Part shown: in pieces, positions 1 through 8,200 of the stretch
Layout of the letters: each line of letters begins with the position of its first letter
How positions within the stretch are numbered: the first letter of the stretch is position 1
Source: Baffinella frigidus
Lineage: Eukaryota; Cryptophyceae; Cryptomonadales; Baffinellaceae
Direction: 5' to 3'
Assembly (NCBI GenBank): GCA_026770585.1
Contig: MU647817.1
Span: 37,068 to 50,826 of the forward strand
Length of the DNA: 13,759 nucleotides
Notes under the pieces: generated by a model
Told to the model about the DNA's origin: nothing
Databases searched by the model: none
What the model saw: the letters and a program-made list of their open reading frames with translations, nothing else
Translations under genes and position numbers: made by a program

Positions 1-198
1 CCAGGAAGCTTCCTGGGCTACGCCTCCCGGATGCACCCGACACAAAAGGTGCATGTGTGGTATCACCAACTCGGCACACGCAAGGCAGTCACCTCGGACA
101 GTTGGCTTCGGCGTCCGCGTGACCGGTCACGCGGGCGCTCACGACCGCCCTGCGTGCACCAGGAAGCTTCCTGGGCTACGCCTCCCGGATGCACCCGA
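1..198. repeat. Tandem duplication with 158-bp period at the left edge
   Basis: Positions 1-40 and 159-198 are identical over 40 bp (starting CCAGGAAGCTTCCTGGGC). The window cuts the first copy, so the duplicated block may be longer. CCAGGAAGCTTCCTGG is itself a perfect 16-bp palindrome. Confidence 0.9.
93..149 (-). CDS. Possible further SLR exon (GHADAEAN)
   Basis: Between TGCACGCAG and GAG|GTGACT the minus strand reads AVVSARVTGHADAEANCP; GHADAEAN is a typical Sel1 inter-helix motif. The acceptor phase (2) does not match the phase-0 donor at 637, so another exon lies between them or this copy is decayed. The block is flanked by an exact 40-bp repeat (1-40, 159-198), so an intact copy may lie beyond the window edge. 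Confidence 0.35.
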
Positions 199-240
199 GG
201 CTTGAGCGTTTCTTCGGGTTTGGTGTGTGGTGTTTTTGCT

Positions 241-631
241 GTTTGATATTTGGTCGTTTGGTGTTTTGGGGTTTGGTTAGTGTAGGGTGTAGGGTGTAGG
301 GTGTAGGGTGTAGGGTTTAGAGTTTAGGGTTTAGAGTTTAGGGTTTGGGACCTGCGACTCGACGTCGCCGAGGTCTGCGGCTTGCACCTATTTTAGGGTT
401 TAGGGTTGAGGGTGTCGGGTTTAGGGTTTGGGGTTTGGGGATTGGGGTTTGGGGTTCCGGGTTTCGGGTTTCAGGTTTCGGGTTTCGGGTTTCAGGTTCC
501 GGGTTCCGTGTTTCGTGTTTCGGGTTCAGGGCTTTAGGCTTAGGGTTTCGGGTTTCGGATTCCGGATTCCGGGTTCCGTGTTCCGGGTTTCGTGTTCCCT
601 GTTTCGTGTTTCGGGTTTCGGGTTCAAGGTA
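241..631. repeat. Degenerate TTTAGGG/TTCGGGT telomere-like array
   Basis: Mostly 6-7-bp units on the plus strand: GTGTAGG, TTTAGGG, then GGGTTTCGGGTTCCG variants. It lies in the downstream part of the minus-strand SLR gene. Long GFRVSGF-type frames here are translations of the repeat. Confidence 0.9.
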
Positions 632-636
632 GGCAC

Positions 637-702
637 CCAGAGACGGTGGGCCTTCTCAGGGTCTTCCTCGACTCCGTTGCCCTGGAACGTCAGCTTCGCC
701 AC
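637..702 (-). CDS. SLR gene exon 5: VAKLTFQGNGVEED half-repeat
   Basis: Acceptor CCCTGCAACAG, then VAKLTFQGNGVEEDPEKAHR and LW, donor TGG|GTGCCT (phase 0). It joins exon 4 in phase 0 to make a continuous Sel1 unit (SKAMRQ + VAKLTFQGNG). Two decayed copies, 1051-1102 and 822-851, lie upstream in transcription. Confidence 0.65.
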
Positions 703-3700
703 CTGTTGCAGGGGTGAGGGGTTAGGGGTTAGGGTTTTGGGGGTTGGGTTTTGGGTTTTGAGTTTTGGGGGTTGGGTTTTGGGTTTTGGGTTGGGGGTGG
801 ACAGGGTTTAGGGTTTAAGATTCCGTTGCCCTGGAACGTGAGCTTCGCCACCGAAGTTGTAGGGTTTGGGGTTGGGCCCCTTCTCCTCACCCAATAGAAA
901 ACTTGATAGCGCATAGGAAAACTCATAGCAAAACTCATAGGGCGTAGGAAAACTGATAGGAAAACTGATAGGAAAACCATTAGGAAACAGGAGTGGTTCA
1001 AGAAGGCCGCGGAGAAGGGCGCCCAGAGGTTTAGGGTTTAGGGTCTGAGGTTCTCTCAGGGTCCTCCTCGACTCTGTTGCTTTGGAACGTCAGTTTGACC
1101 ACCTATTGGGAGGGTTGGGGGGTAAGGGTTCTGGGTTCTGGGTTTTGGGGGTTGGGTTTTGGATTTTGGGGTTAGGGTTTCGGGGTTTAGGGGGATATGG
1201 TTTAGGGTTTATGGGTTATGGTTTATGGTTTATGGTTTAGGGTTCAGGTTTTAGGGTTATCCCCTAAGTGGCAAGTAGGCTCATACGCCCTACCGTAGGC
1301 CCCTAGGACCAGCCTACGATCTCTTAGGGGTCGAATTCGACCCCACGGCCACTTAAGGGCCCCACGGCCACTTAAGGGATAGCGCGGTGTGAAGAGCAAG
1401 CGACCTCGGGAAATAATGCAAAATTGTAATCGTTGACGGTTCTGGCGGTACAAACCTATCAATTTTTACCCATGGGTTGTTTTATTGTGCAGACCCTCAA
1501 CCCTATCACTTTTCCTGTGCCCTATCAGCGTCCTCTGCCCTATCAGTTTTCTCTTGAGTTTTCTCCTCTTGAGTTTTCCTATGCCCTATGCGTTTTCCTA
1601 ATCAGTTTTCCTATGATGACCTCGCGCATAGTCCTATAGGTTTTCCTATGCCCTACAAAGTTTCCTATCAAGCTTTCCTACGCAGACCTGGCGGATCTTT
1701 CTCAAACCAAGCTACCGCGTCCGAGGTTCCCTCTGCCCTATCAGTTTCCCTCTCAGTTTTCCCACGCCCTATTGATTTTTCCTACGCAGTTCTTATGCCC
1801 TATCAGTTTCCCTATGAAGTTGCCTATAGGTTTTTATATTTCCTATTGAGTTTTGGTATGAAGAAGAAGACCTGGCGCATAGCCTTGGAGTGGCCCTTCT
1901 CAGCGGCCTTCTCAAACCACTCTGCCGCGTCCTCCACGCTCCGCTCCATCCCCTCACCCGCAAAGTAAGCCCACCCAACCTGAGTCATGGTTATGTGTTT
2001 AGTGTTTCGGGTTCCGAGTTCCGGGTTCCGGGTTCCGGGTTCCGGGTTGGTGAATTTATCCTAGTTCTCGACCCGTAATATTTAGACACTTCGCTCCATC
2101 CCCTCACCCGCAAAATACGCCCACCCGACCTATGGTTTCGGGGTGTAGGGTTCAGGTTTCAGGCTTCAGGCTTCCGGGCTTTTGATTCCAGGTTCCGGGT
2201 TTCGGTCGCCCGTCCGACCTGGGGCATGGTTCCGGGCGACCCTAGGGTTTCTGGTTTAGGTTTCAGGGTTTCAGGCCCCATCCCCTCCCCAGCGAAATAC
2301 GCCCGCTCTGGGTTATGGTCATGGTTATGGTTATGTGTTCAGTGTTTCGAGTTGCAGGTTTCGGGTTTCGGGTTCAGGTTATCGGTCGCCCACCCCACCT
2401 GGGTATGGTTATGTGTTCAGTGTTTCGGGTTTGGGGTTCCGGGTTTGGGGTTCCGGGTGTCGGGCTCTGGGTTTGGGGTTCGGGGTTTGGGGTTTGGGGT
2501 TCGGGGTTTGGGGTTTGGGGTTCGGGGTTTGGGGTTTGGGGTTCGGGGTTTGGGGTTTGGGGTTCCGGGTTTGGGGTTCCGGGTGTCGGGTTCTGGGTTT
2601 GGGGTTCGGGGGGTTTAACTCAAAACGGTGGGTTAAATCAAATCCGTTTCCATGCTGGATTGGTCCACAATGGTGAGGATTTGGGATTTGGGGTTTGGGG
2701 TTTGGGGTTTGGGGTTTGGGGTTTGGGGCTTAGGGCTTAAGGTTTAAGGTTCAGGATTCAGGATTTGGGATTTGGGATTTGGGGTTTGGGGTTTGGGGTT
2801 TGGGGTTTGGGGTTTGGGGTTTGGGGTTTGGGGTTTGGGGTGTAGGGTTAGGGGTTTGGGGTTGAGGGTTCGGGGTGTGGGGTTTAGGGTTTAGGGTTTA
2901 GGGTTGGGGCGTTAGGGTTCTGGGTTCAGGGTGTAGGGTTTAGGGTTTAGGGTTTAGGTTTTATGGTTTATGGTCTATGGTTTGGGGTTTAGGGTGTAGG
3001 GTGTAGGGTGCAGGGTTTAGGGTTCGGAGCTGGGGCGTTAGGGTTTGGGGTTTGGCAGTTAGGGTTTGGGGTTTAGGGTTTAGGGTTTAGGGTTTAGGGT
3101 TTGTGGGTTAGGGTTTTGGGGTTCAGGGTTTAGAGTTTAGGGTTCGGGGTTTAGATTTTGGGGTTTCGGGTTTTGGGGTTTAGGGTGTTGGAGGCACCAT
3201 TCAGTCGCCTTTGCGAAGTCCTTCTCCACGCCCCCCGACCCGTCATAGTACTTGTCACCCAGCTGTATTTCGGGTTTGCGGGTTAGGGTTTTCAGGGTAC
3301 GGTTTAGGGGTTAATATTTACAGGTTTGTGGGTTAGGGTTTATGGGTTAATATTTGGAGTTTTTTTTAAGTCTTGTGGTTTGGGGTTTATGGTTTATGGT
3401 TTATGGTTTATGGTTTATGGTTTAGGGTCGATGGTCTATGGTTTGTTGTTTATGGTGTGTGTGGTTTATGGTTTATGGTTTATGGTTTATGGTTTATGGT
3501 TTGGGGGTTAGAGATGCGGGTTTAGGGTTTGGGGTGTTGGGTTCAGGATCCTTCTCCACGCCCCCCGACCTTTCACATAACGTATGGCCCAGCTGCGTTT
3601 AGGGTTTGCGATACTGGGTTTGCGGGCGAGGATTTGCAGGTAAGGGTTTTGCGGGTTAGGTTTTAGATTTTTTACAGGGTTGAGGGTTTAGGGTTGAGAG

Positions 3701-4885
3701 TTCAGGGTTTGGTTTAGGGTTTGGGGTGTAGGGTGTAGGGTGTAGGTTGTAGGGTGTAGGGTGTAGGGTCTAGGGGCTTTCTCCACGCCCCCCGACCCGT
3801 CATACTATAGGTGACGTGACTAAATTGTGCGGGCTGGCGGTGCGGGGGCTAGGATTTTCGGAGAACCATCAAGGGTTAAGGTTAAGAGTTTAGGATTTAG
3901 GGGGTGCAGGTTGTGGGGGTTAGCGTTTGGGGTTTGCGGACCGGTTCTGTCCAGGTGCAGGGTTCGCAGTTTTCGGTGTAGAATTTTAAGGGTTCAGGGT
4001 TCAGAGTTTAGTCTCTTCATTTATTTATTTTAGGGTTTGGGGTTTGGGGGTTACCCGGTTCTGCGCGTCAGCATCCCCAGCCTCCGCCTTCACCTTCAGC
4101 TCCTTGACCTCCCGCGTCTATTCCAAGGCTTCAGGGGTTAGCCTTCAATATTCAGGGTGTCCAGCTCTGTCTCAGTCTATTTGGGCCCACCAATTTGGTG
4201 CGCCCGGGCTCTTCCCCGCTCCAAAGTTGACGAATTTGTACCGCAAACCCGGACTGTCAACTTGAGAATAGTCGGTCAACCCGAGTGAGGGTTGAGCTAG
4301 GGTTTCAGCCCGGTTCTGAGCGTCAGCGTTCCCCAGTCTCCGCTTTGGCACGCTCCTTGGAACTCTCGTGTCTATCCAGAAGGTTCAGGCTTCAGGGTTT
4401 CAGGGTTTAGGGATCAAGGGTCAGGGTGTAGAATGTGGGGGTTGTGGTTTAGGGGTTAGCAAAAAGACGCGTCAGCAAGCGTGAAGAATATCGCCCCAGA
4501 GAAACTTTTTTGCTCAGCGCGAAAAGCGTGAACACCCCCACTGCAGTGTGTTTGCACCCAGCGCTTCCCCTCGCCTAATATCTCTCTTTCCTTGCTGGTG
4601 CTCCCCGGTCCTGGCCAAAAAGCGCTCCTGATCCGCCCCGCTCGCCCTCCACGTGGGCCAACGGAATGCGTTCAGTGAAGGCAGCCCGCCCGCCCGCAGC
4701 GACAGTAGGCCGCCTCCAACCGCTGGGAGACGTTCAAAGCCCAGCTCTGCGCAGCAGCGGTCCCTCGAAAAAAGGGAACAGCGGGGTTTTGGGGGGGATA
4801 GTCGGCTGCTTTTTGGACTCGGTGGGCGTGGCATTACCTCGACCGGAACAGCCGGTGCGGCGACTACGGCCTCCTGTCCCGCCAT
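637..4885 (-). CDS. Sel1-like repeat (SLR) protein gene, split, 3' end beyond the window
   Basis: Proposed minus-strand exons: 4838-4885, 4055-4108, 3198-3262, (one missing), 1872-1979, 637-702, and perhaps 93-149. Joined, they show Sel1 repeat grammar: AEAGDADAQNR + LGDKYYDGSGGVEKD..KATEW; then VGWAYFAGEGMERS..DAAEWFEKAAEKGH; then AMRQ + VAKLTFQGNGVEED..KAHRLW. The established consensus has A..LG..Y..G.GV..D...A..W...AA..G; the middle exon is exactly one 36-residue repeat. SLR proteins are TPR-like helical solenoids that act as adaptors, for example Sel1L/Hrd3 in ERAD; no specific role can be given here. The first three exons join in phase 0, and 1872-1979 joins 637-702 in phase 0. Exon three ends in phase 2, so a roughly 40-nt exon is missing or lost before 1979. 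The gene could be degenerate. Confidence 0.6.
822..851 (-). pseudogene. Decayed 5'-edge copy of SLR exon 5
   Basis: Reads VAKLTFQGNG on the minus strand, then runs into repeat. The acceptor AG is changed to CG and no donor remains. Confidence 0.8.
897..990 (+). repeat. AGGAAAACTSATAGG purine repeat, inverted block
   Basis: Degenerate 8-16-bp units (AGGAAAACTGAT, AGGAAAACTCATAG) on the plus strand. The same repeat occupies 1490-1865 on the minus strand. Confidence 0.85.
991..1028 (+). pseudogene. Inverted Sel1 exon fragment (EWFKKAAEKGAQ)
   Basis: The plus strand reads EWFKKAAEKGAQ between AAACAG and GTTTAG. It matches the 3' half of SLR exon 4 (GAGTGGTT.AGAAGGCCGC) with about 17 nt deleted, in the opposite orientation to the other Sel1 fragments. 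It is preceded by AGGAAAACT repeats, also inverted relative to the main block. A local inversion is the simplest reading. Confidence 0.65.
1051..1102 (-). pseudogene. Diverged copy of SLR exon 5
   Basis: The minus strand reads VVKLTFQSNRVEEDPE after an AATAG acceptor; the exon end and donor are lost. It lies upstream of the intact copy in transcription. Confidence 0.8.
1259..1380. mobile_element. MITE-like foldback element, family 1, copy A
   Basis: Terminal inverted repeats: ATCCCCTAAGTGGC at the left and GGCCACTTAAGGGAT at the right. Internal palindromes include GGGTCGAATTCGACCC. It matches 8360-8460 in outline and sequence. The right end carries an exact 19-bp tandem duplication (1341-1359 and 1360-1378). 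No coding capacity. Confidence 0.75.
1490..1865 (-). repeat. AGGAAAACTSATAGG repeat block in SLR intron 4
   Basis: The plus strand shows runs of CCTATSAGTTTTCCT; on the sense (minus) strand it is the purine-rich repeat. It starts just after the donor of SLR exon 4 and encloses the donor-side echo at 1686-1733. Some CDS-like frames here are spurious. Confidence 0.8.
1686..1733 (-). pseudogene. Donor-side echo of SLR exon 4
   Basis: The minus strand reads DAVAWFEK then a deletion, ending CGCCAG|GTCTGC like the intact exon end CGCCAG|GTCTTC. It lies downstream of the intact exon in transcription. Confidence 0.75.
1872..1979 (-). CDS. SLR gene exon 4: one complete 36-residue Sel1 repeat
   Basis: Acceptor TGACTCAG, then VGWAYFAGEGMERSVEDAAE and WFEKAAEKGHSKAMRQ, donor CAG|GTCTTC. 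It is 108 nt, phase 0-0, exactly one Sel1 unit with the conserved G-x-G, D, A..W and AA..G positions. It is the strongest protein-family match in the window. Four partial copies of its 5' edge lie at 2087-2398, upstream in transcription, and one copy of its 3' edge lies downstream (1686-1733). Confidence 0.72.
1990..2640. repeat. Telomere-like array with a 21-bp higher-order unit
   Basis: G-rich 7-mers on the plus strand. From 2479 to 2562 the order TTCGGGG-TTTGGGG-TTTGGGG repeats four times with an exact 21-bp period (starts 2479, 2500, 2521, 2542). Confidence 0.9.
2087..2398 (-). pseudogene. Four acceptor-side echoes of SLR exon 4
   Basis: Minus-strand fragments at 2087-2130 (VGWAYFAGEGMERS, acceptor ATAG), 2205-2218 (VGRAT), 2278-2312 (RAYFAGEGM) and 2385-2398 (VGWAT after CCCAG). 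Each begins like the intact exon at 1979 and breaks off into repeat. All lie upstream of it in transcription. Confidence 0.75.
2676..3190. repeat. TTTGGGG then TTTAGGG array
   Basis: A nearly pure (TTTGGGG)n core lies at about 2770-2840, passing into TTTAGGG, GTGTAGG and TTCAGGG variants. It occupies the intron after SLR exon 3. I see no exon in it; the non-repeat island 2623-2675 shows no Sel1 similarity. Confidence 0.9.
3198..3262 (-). CDS. SLR gene exon 3: LGDKYYDGSGGVEKD half-repeat
   Basis: Acceptor AAATACAG, then LGDKYYDGSGGVEKDFAKAT and E plus two bases of Trp, donor TG|GTGCCT (phase 2). It joins exon 2 in phase 0 to complete a textbook Sel1 helix pair. Two earlier copies (3549-3592, 3776-3810) are diverged or carry a stop. 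Confidence 0.65.
3271..3775. repeat. TTTATGG / TTTAGGG arrays around SLR exon 3 echoes
   Basis: Runs of GGTTTATGGTTTATGG at 3380-3510 and TTTAGGG/GTGTAGG elsewhere, broken by the exon echo at 3549-3592. Confidence 0.85.
3549..3592 (-). pseudogene. Acceptor-side echo of SLR exon 3
   Basis: Acceptor ACGCAG, then LGHTLCERSGGVEKD on the minus strand: the GGVEKD core is kept and the first half has diverged. The exon end and donor are missing. Confidence 0.75.
3776..3810 (-). pseudogene. Second echo of SLR exon 3, with stop
   Basis: The minus strand reads YDGSGGVEK after an in-frame TAG where the intact exon has TAC. It is upstream of the intact copy in transcription. Confidence 0.75.
3811..4054. 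repeat. Sparse telomere-like sequence in SLR intron 2
   Basis: Mixed GGGTTTAGG variants and unique sequence; it includes GACGTGACTAAA (about 3813-3825), also present near 6222-6234. No supported exon. Confidence 0.5.
4055..4108 (-). CDS. SLR gene exon 2: first half-repeat
   Basis: Eighteen codons reading VKELKVKAEAGDADAQNR, the typical end-of-repeat helix of a Sel1 unit (AEAGDADAQ), with donor CGG|GTAACC in phase 0. The acceptor (GCGGGAG) has a poor pyrimidine tract. A frameshifted copy lies just upstream in transcription at 4311-4380. Confidence 0.6.
4161..4301 (-). mobile_element. MITE-like foldback element, family 2, copy A
   Basis: 141 bp, inverted relative to the copy at 8465-8605 and the same length. 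Shared landmarks: CTCTGTCTCA at one end, CACCAATTTGGTG, CTCCAAAGTTGACG, GAACCCGAGTGAG-like sequence and GAGCTAGG at the other end. It lies between the two copies of SLR exon 2. No open frame. Confidence 0.75.
4311..4380 (-). pseudogene. Frameshifted echo of SLR exon 2
   Basis: The minus strand matches exon 2 (CCAAGGAGC..AAAGCGGAG.CTGGGGA..GCTGACGC.CAGAACCGG) but has an extra base and lost the donor GT. It lies upstream of the intact exon in transcription. Confidence 0.75.
4838..4885 (-). CDS. SLR gene exon 1 (start codon)
   Basis: ATG in a good context (ATCATGGCG), encoding MAGQEAVVAAPAVPVE, followed by donor GAG|GTAATG (phase 0). The frame stays open to 4514 without splicing, but the downstream part reads as low-complexity Pro/Ser/Arg. 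Phase 0 matches the next Sel1 exon. It lies 267 bp from the divergent start at 5153. Confidence 0.45.
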
Positions 4886-5152
4886 GATGCTTTTCGAAGG
4901 GGAGCTGTGGCGCGCGTTTCTACTCTCGCGTTGGCTGTTGGTTCAGAGCACCGAGCTTGTGTGTACAGCCTGAGAACGCTCGTCCGTGGCCTCCAAGAGC
5001 GAGCGTACTAAGTTGCTAAGTTGTCATCACGATGACTTTTGATATAAAAAGTGGACAACTTAGGCAAAACAACTTAGATCAAAAGTGGCCAGACAACTTT
5101 CGATCAGCCAACTCAGGCGCAAAATCGGGGGTGGGAGCTCTTGTTCGTTGCC
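4886..5152. promoter_or_regulatory. Shared divergent promoter region
   Basis: 267 bp separate the two divergent ATGs. The part nearest the plus-strand gene is AT-richer and free of telomere-like repeats. It contains CTAAGTTG at 5008-5015 and 5016-5023 and the reverse form CAACTTAG at 5056-5063 and 5070-5077; 5016-5025 and 5054-5063 form perfect 10-bp inverted arms around the TATA-like box. No clear TATA element is seen for the minus-strand gene. Confidence 0.5.
5043..5050 (+). promoter_or_regulatory. TATAAAAA box
   Basis: Good TATA match about 103 bp before the ATG at 5153, leaving a 5' leader of roughly 75 nt if transcription starts about 30 bp downstream. It lies inside the inverted CTAAGTTGTC arms. 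Confidence 0.5.
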
Positions 5153-5279
5153 ATGGACCCGCATACGCCCAGCCACAGGCGAGCGATACAGCAGCAGACG
5201 GTTGTCTCGCGGGGCGTCGTGGCGCTGTGGGCCAGCGCGTGCTGCCTCGTCGCTGTGTGCGTGTTCCTGGCGACCAACG
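5153..5279 (+). CDS. Exon 1: start codon and membrane segment
   Basis: Starts at an ATG in a near-ideal eukaryotic context (GCCATGG) about 100 bp downstream of a TATAAAAA box. It encodes 42 residues plus one base of codon 43: MDPHTPSHRR, a polar stretch, then a hydrophobic run (VVALWASACC, LVAVCVFLA) that is either a signal-anchor or a cleaved signal peptide. The donor is AACG|GTGCGT at 5280 (phase 1). The frame stays open to 5389 if not spliced, so a longer first exon is the alternative. The phase match with the acceptor at 5516 favours splicing here. Confidence 0.6.
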
Positions 5280-8200
5280 GTGCGTTCCCACTCTTTCCTG
5301 CTCAACTTGCGGGCTGGCGGGCAGTGAGCTGGTGGAGGGCGCTGGGCCTCTCCCGTCCAGTACTCATCTTCCCACCGAACCCATTGTGACATTCCTTGAA
5401 TCTTTTTGGCAAAAACCGGGGCAGGGCAATGACAAGTAGAACACAGCCAGGCACCAGGGTGAAGAGGCGGCGTGGGTGGTTGGCTGCTGTTGTACTGAGA
5501 TGCGTCGGGGGACAGGTGGCGGGGGGAGGCAGGATGTAGTGCTGGTGGGGAAATTGGTGGCGTCGGAGATCCGGCAGCTGCGCATCAAACAGATGGAGCG
5601 AGAGAAGAAATATCTCATGGTACGTACCCCTCCCCAGAGTCTGTTGTTTGCTGCCAGGATTCTGCGGTACTGATCCTGCCCGGTTTAGTTGCCGACGCGG
5701 CAAAAAACCTGCCCGGTTTAGTCAACCGCTGTGGGGCTCTCCACCAGCCCTCCGACGTATTCCTCTTGGTCTTGATTACCACCAGCAACTACCCGCAGCT
5801 TATCCCGGGGTTTGAAACCTTTCGGATCCTGGTACAAATCAATGAAATCTCATTGGTACCTCCCGTCAGCAATTCGTAGGTCCCTAGGACCTTCCTACTG
5901 TAGGGCCCTAGCAATAAACACGATTCTGTTATACAATCCCGGATCCTTGCAAGGACCCGGGAAAAGCAGCTACGGGTTGCTGGTGGTTCTCTCTAGAATT
6001 AATTTCAGAACGAAATCCTCCGAGAGTCCACGAGCCTTCTTGAGAAGGACCCGCCTCGGCACGCAGCAACATCAAAAGTGCTCTCGACTGTTGAGAACCC
6101 ACCGCTTCCCCTGGTCCCAACCCTACCCTGGTCCACACGAGGCTGCCCAGGCACCCATAATAAATGTAGGTTTTAGGGTTTTGTACGGCGTTGACTAAAT
6201 CTGTCCCCGAAAAGCGGGGCGGGACGTGACTAAACATATGAAAATTACCTCACACTGCCTACAATCAACTTACAATGCAATAGCAGTGAGTTACCTACCT
6301 CCCGGTACGAACCTGCTCGGTTTAGTCACCCGCTCCCGCAACCCTAAACCTAAACCATAAACCACAACCCCTAAACCCTTAACCCTACACCCTACACCCT
6401 ACACCCTAAACACTAAAACCTAAACCATAAACCCTTAATCCTAAGCCCTCAACCCTAAACCCGCTACCCTAAACCTAAACCATAAACCATAACACCTACA
6501 CCCTACACCCTACACCCTACACCCTACACCCTACACCCTACACCCTACACTCTACACCCTATACCCTACACCCTACACTACACCCTTACACCCTAAACCC
6601 TAAAAAAAACTGAACCAGGAAGTGGCGGCGCAAACAGGGAAAACGAGATCTCTGCTGACGAGAAAATCGAAGAGTCGAAGCAGTCGACTAAACCGGGGAG
6701 CGTTTGTACCGGGGCGGTAACTAATCCTACCGGGGCTAGTACCAGGAAACGCAGCGATTACTTAACCGTCGTGCGACGCTTCGCAGGAAGCGGCGTGTAC
6801 ACTTTCAAGTGTACAGCCAGGGGGGATTTCCGACTTTGGAGAAGTTTTTTTAAGCGGCTTCAGGCTGTTGGTGGAACCCTCAACCCTCAACCATACACCA
6901 GGAAGCGGCTTCCACGCCAGACTGCTGGAGGGGGTAGCTCCCTCAACAACGCCAATTTTGGCGTTCAACTATGCCAAAAGTAAACATTTCCCCCGTATTC
7001 CTGTCGGGGAATTGACTTTTGGCAACCTCTTCCTGGCGTGGTTCGCAGGAGGCGCAAACCGTCAAGGAGATATTCGCGGATACGAAGATCGAAGAGTTGA
7101 AGCAGTTGACTAAAACAGGGAGCGTTTTTACCGGGGCGGCAACGAATCCCGGCGGAGTTAGTACCAGAGCACGCTGCGTGCTCTTATGTATGGGCCTCGT
7201 GTGAACCGGGCGTATTTATGTAGGGGCCTCGTGTGAAGCGGGCGTAATGATGGATGCCCCGTCCTCTCCTTACTCAACCGCTGCCGTTGCAGGAAGCGGC
7301 GGCCCAAACCGTCAAGGAGATATCCGCGGATAAGAAGATCGAGGAGTTGAAGCAGCGGTACCCCTTGCCCTAAACCCTAAACCCAACACCCTCAACCCTA
7401 AACCCTACACCCTACACTCTAAGCCCTCGCCCCTAGTCACCACGCCTCGGGCGTGGTGACTAGGGGCGAATCGGGCGTGGTGACTAGAGGCGTGGTGACT
7501 AGGGGGTGGTGACTTATGGTTTAGGTTTTAGTGTCCTTAAATACTGGGGTTTGACCTGGCTCTGAACTGTGCATGCACGGCCCCTAAACCATAAACCCTA
7601 AACCCTAAACCCTAAACCCTAAACCCTAAACCCTAAACCCACCACGCCTCGACCTTGAATCCTGGTTTTTGACCTGGCGCGGATGGCAGAATTCTGCCCT
7701 GTACCCCAAGCTCTCACCCTAAGCCCTCACCCCTACTCCCCACGCCCTTGAAACCCTCAACAACTCTGAACCGTGCATGGCAGGTGCCCTGAACCCTATA
7801 TACCCGCGCGTACACATTCCACCTGAAACCATAATGGTTTCTTCCCGAGTTAGGAGCGGTTCTACATGTAAAGTCAATCGGGGCAGCATAAGCTCATAAC
7901 CTGTATGGCAGGATCGCGCAAGAGGTAAGATAGCATCATTGTATGCCTAACATAGCATATACACCCTTATCTTCGGCGTTGGAAGCCTTAAGAAGCGGGA
8001 CAGATTCTTTCTTGTTCCGAAATTGAAACCCTAACACCATAACCTGTATGGCAGGATCGCGCTTTCGCTCCGGAGCGACCTGATCGCGCTTTCGTGTATT
8101 CTGGTTGAGTCTTTCTATTATTCCTGCACTTCTAAAACTATTTAGGCTTTCAATAACTTAAAGCATAAAACCATAACCTGTATCGCAGGATCGCGCTTTC

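Larger units (their letters stand above)
703..1255. repeat. Telomere-like repeats in the intron before SLR exon 5
   Basis: G-rich 7-mers on the plus strand (GGGTTTTGG, TTTAGGG, TTTATGG), interrupted by two decayed copies of SLR exon 5 (822-851, 1051-1102), an inverted exon fragment (991-1028) and an AGGAAAACT-repeat block (897-990). Confidence 0.85.

Noticed and set aside
345-811. Overlapping frames encoding GFRVSGF-type repeats, also at 2226-2740
   Set aside because: They are translations of 7-mer telomere-like repeats, occur in several frames at once, and match no protein character; similar peptides arise from any such array.
2641-2675. The missing SLR exon between 3198 and 1979
   Set aside because: The minus strand here has no FxKAAxxG-like sequence and no matching phase; I could not find the missing exon.
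4514-4885. A 123-residue minus-strand protein
   Set aside because: Only the first 16 codons look coding, followed by a good donor GAG|GTAATG; the rest is low-complexity. I kept just exon 1 of the SLR gene.
5799-5831. A possible 11-codon micro-exon (LIPGFETFRIL) in phase 0-0 between CCCGCAG and GTACAA
   Set aside because: Splice borders and phase fit intron 2, but it would interrupt the charged helix and such short matches arise by chance; needs transcript support.
7427-7513. CRISPR-like array or intrinsic terminator
   Set aside because: The repeats are tandem without spacers and the genome is eukaryotic; no T-run follows the stem.
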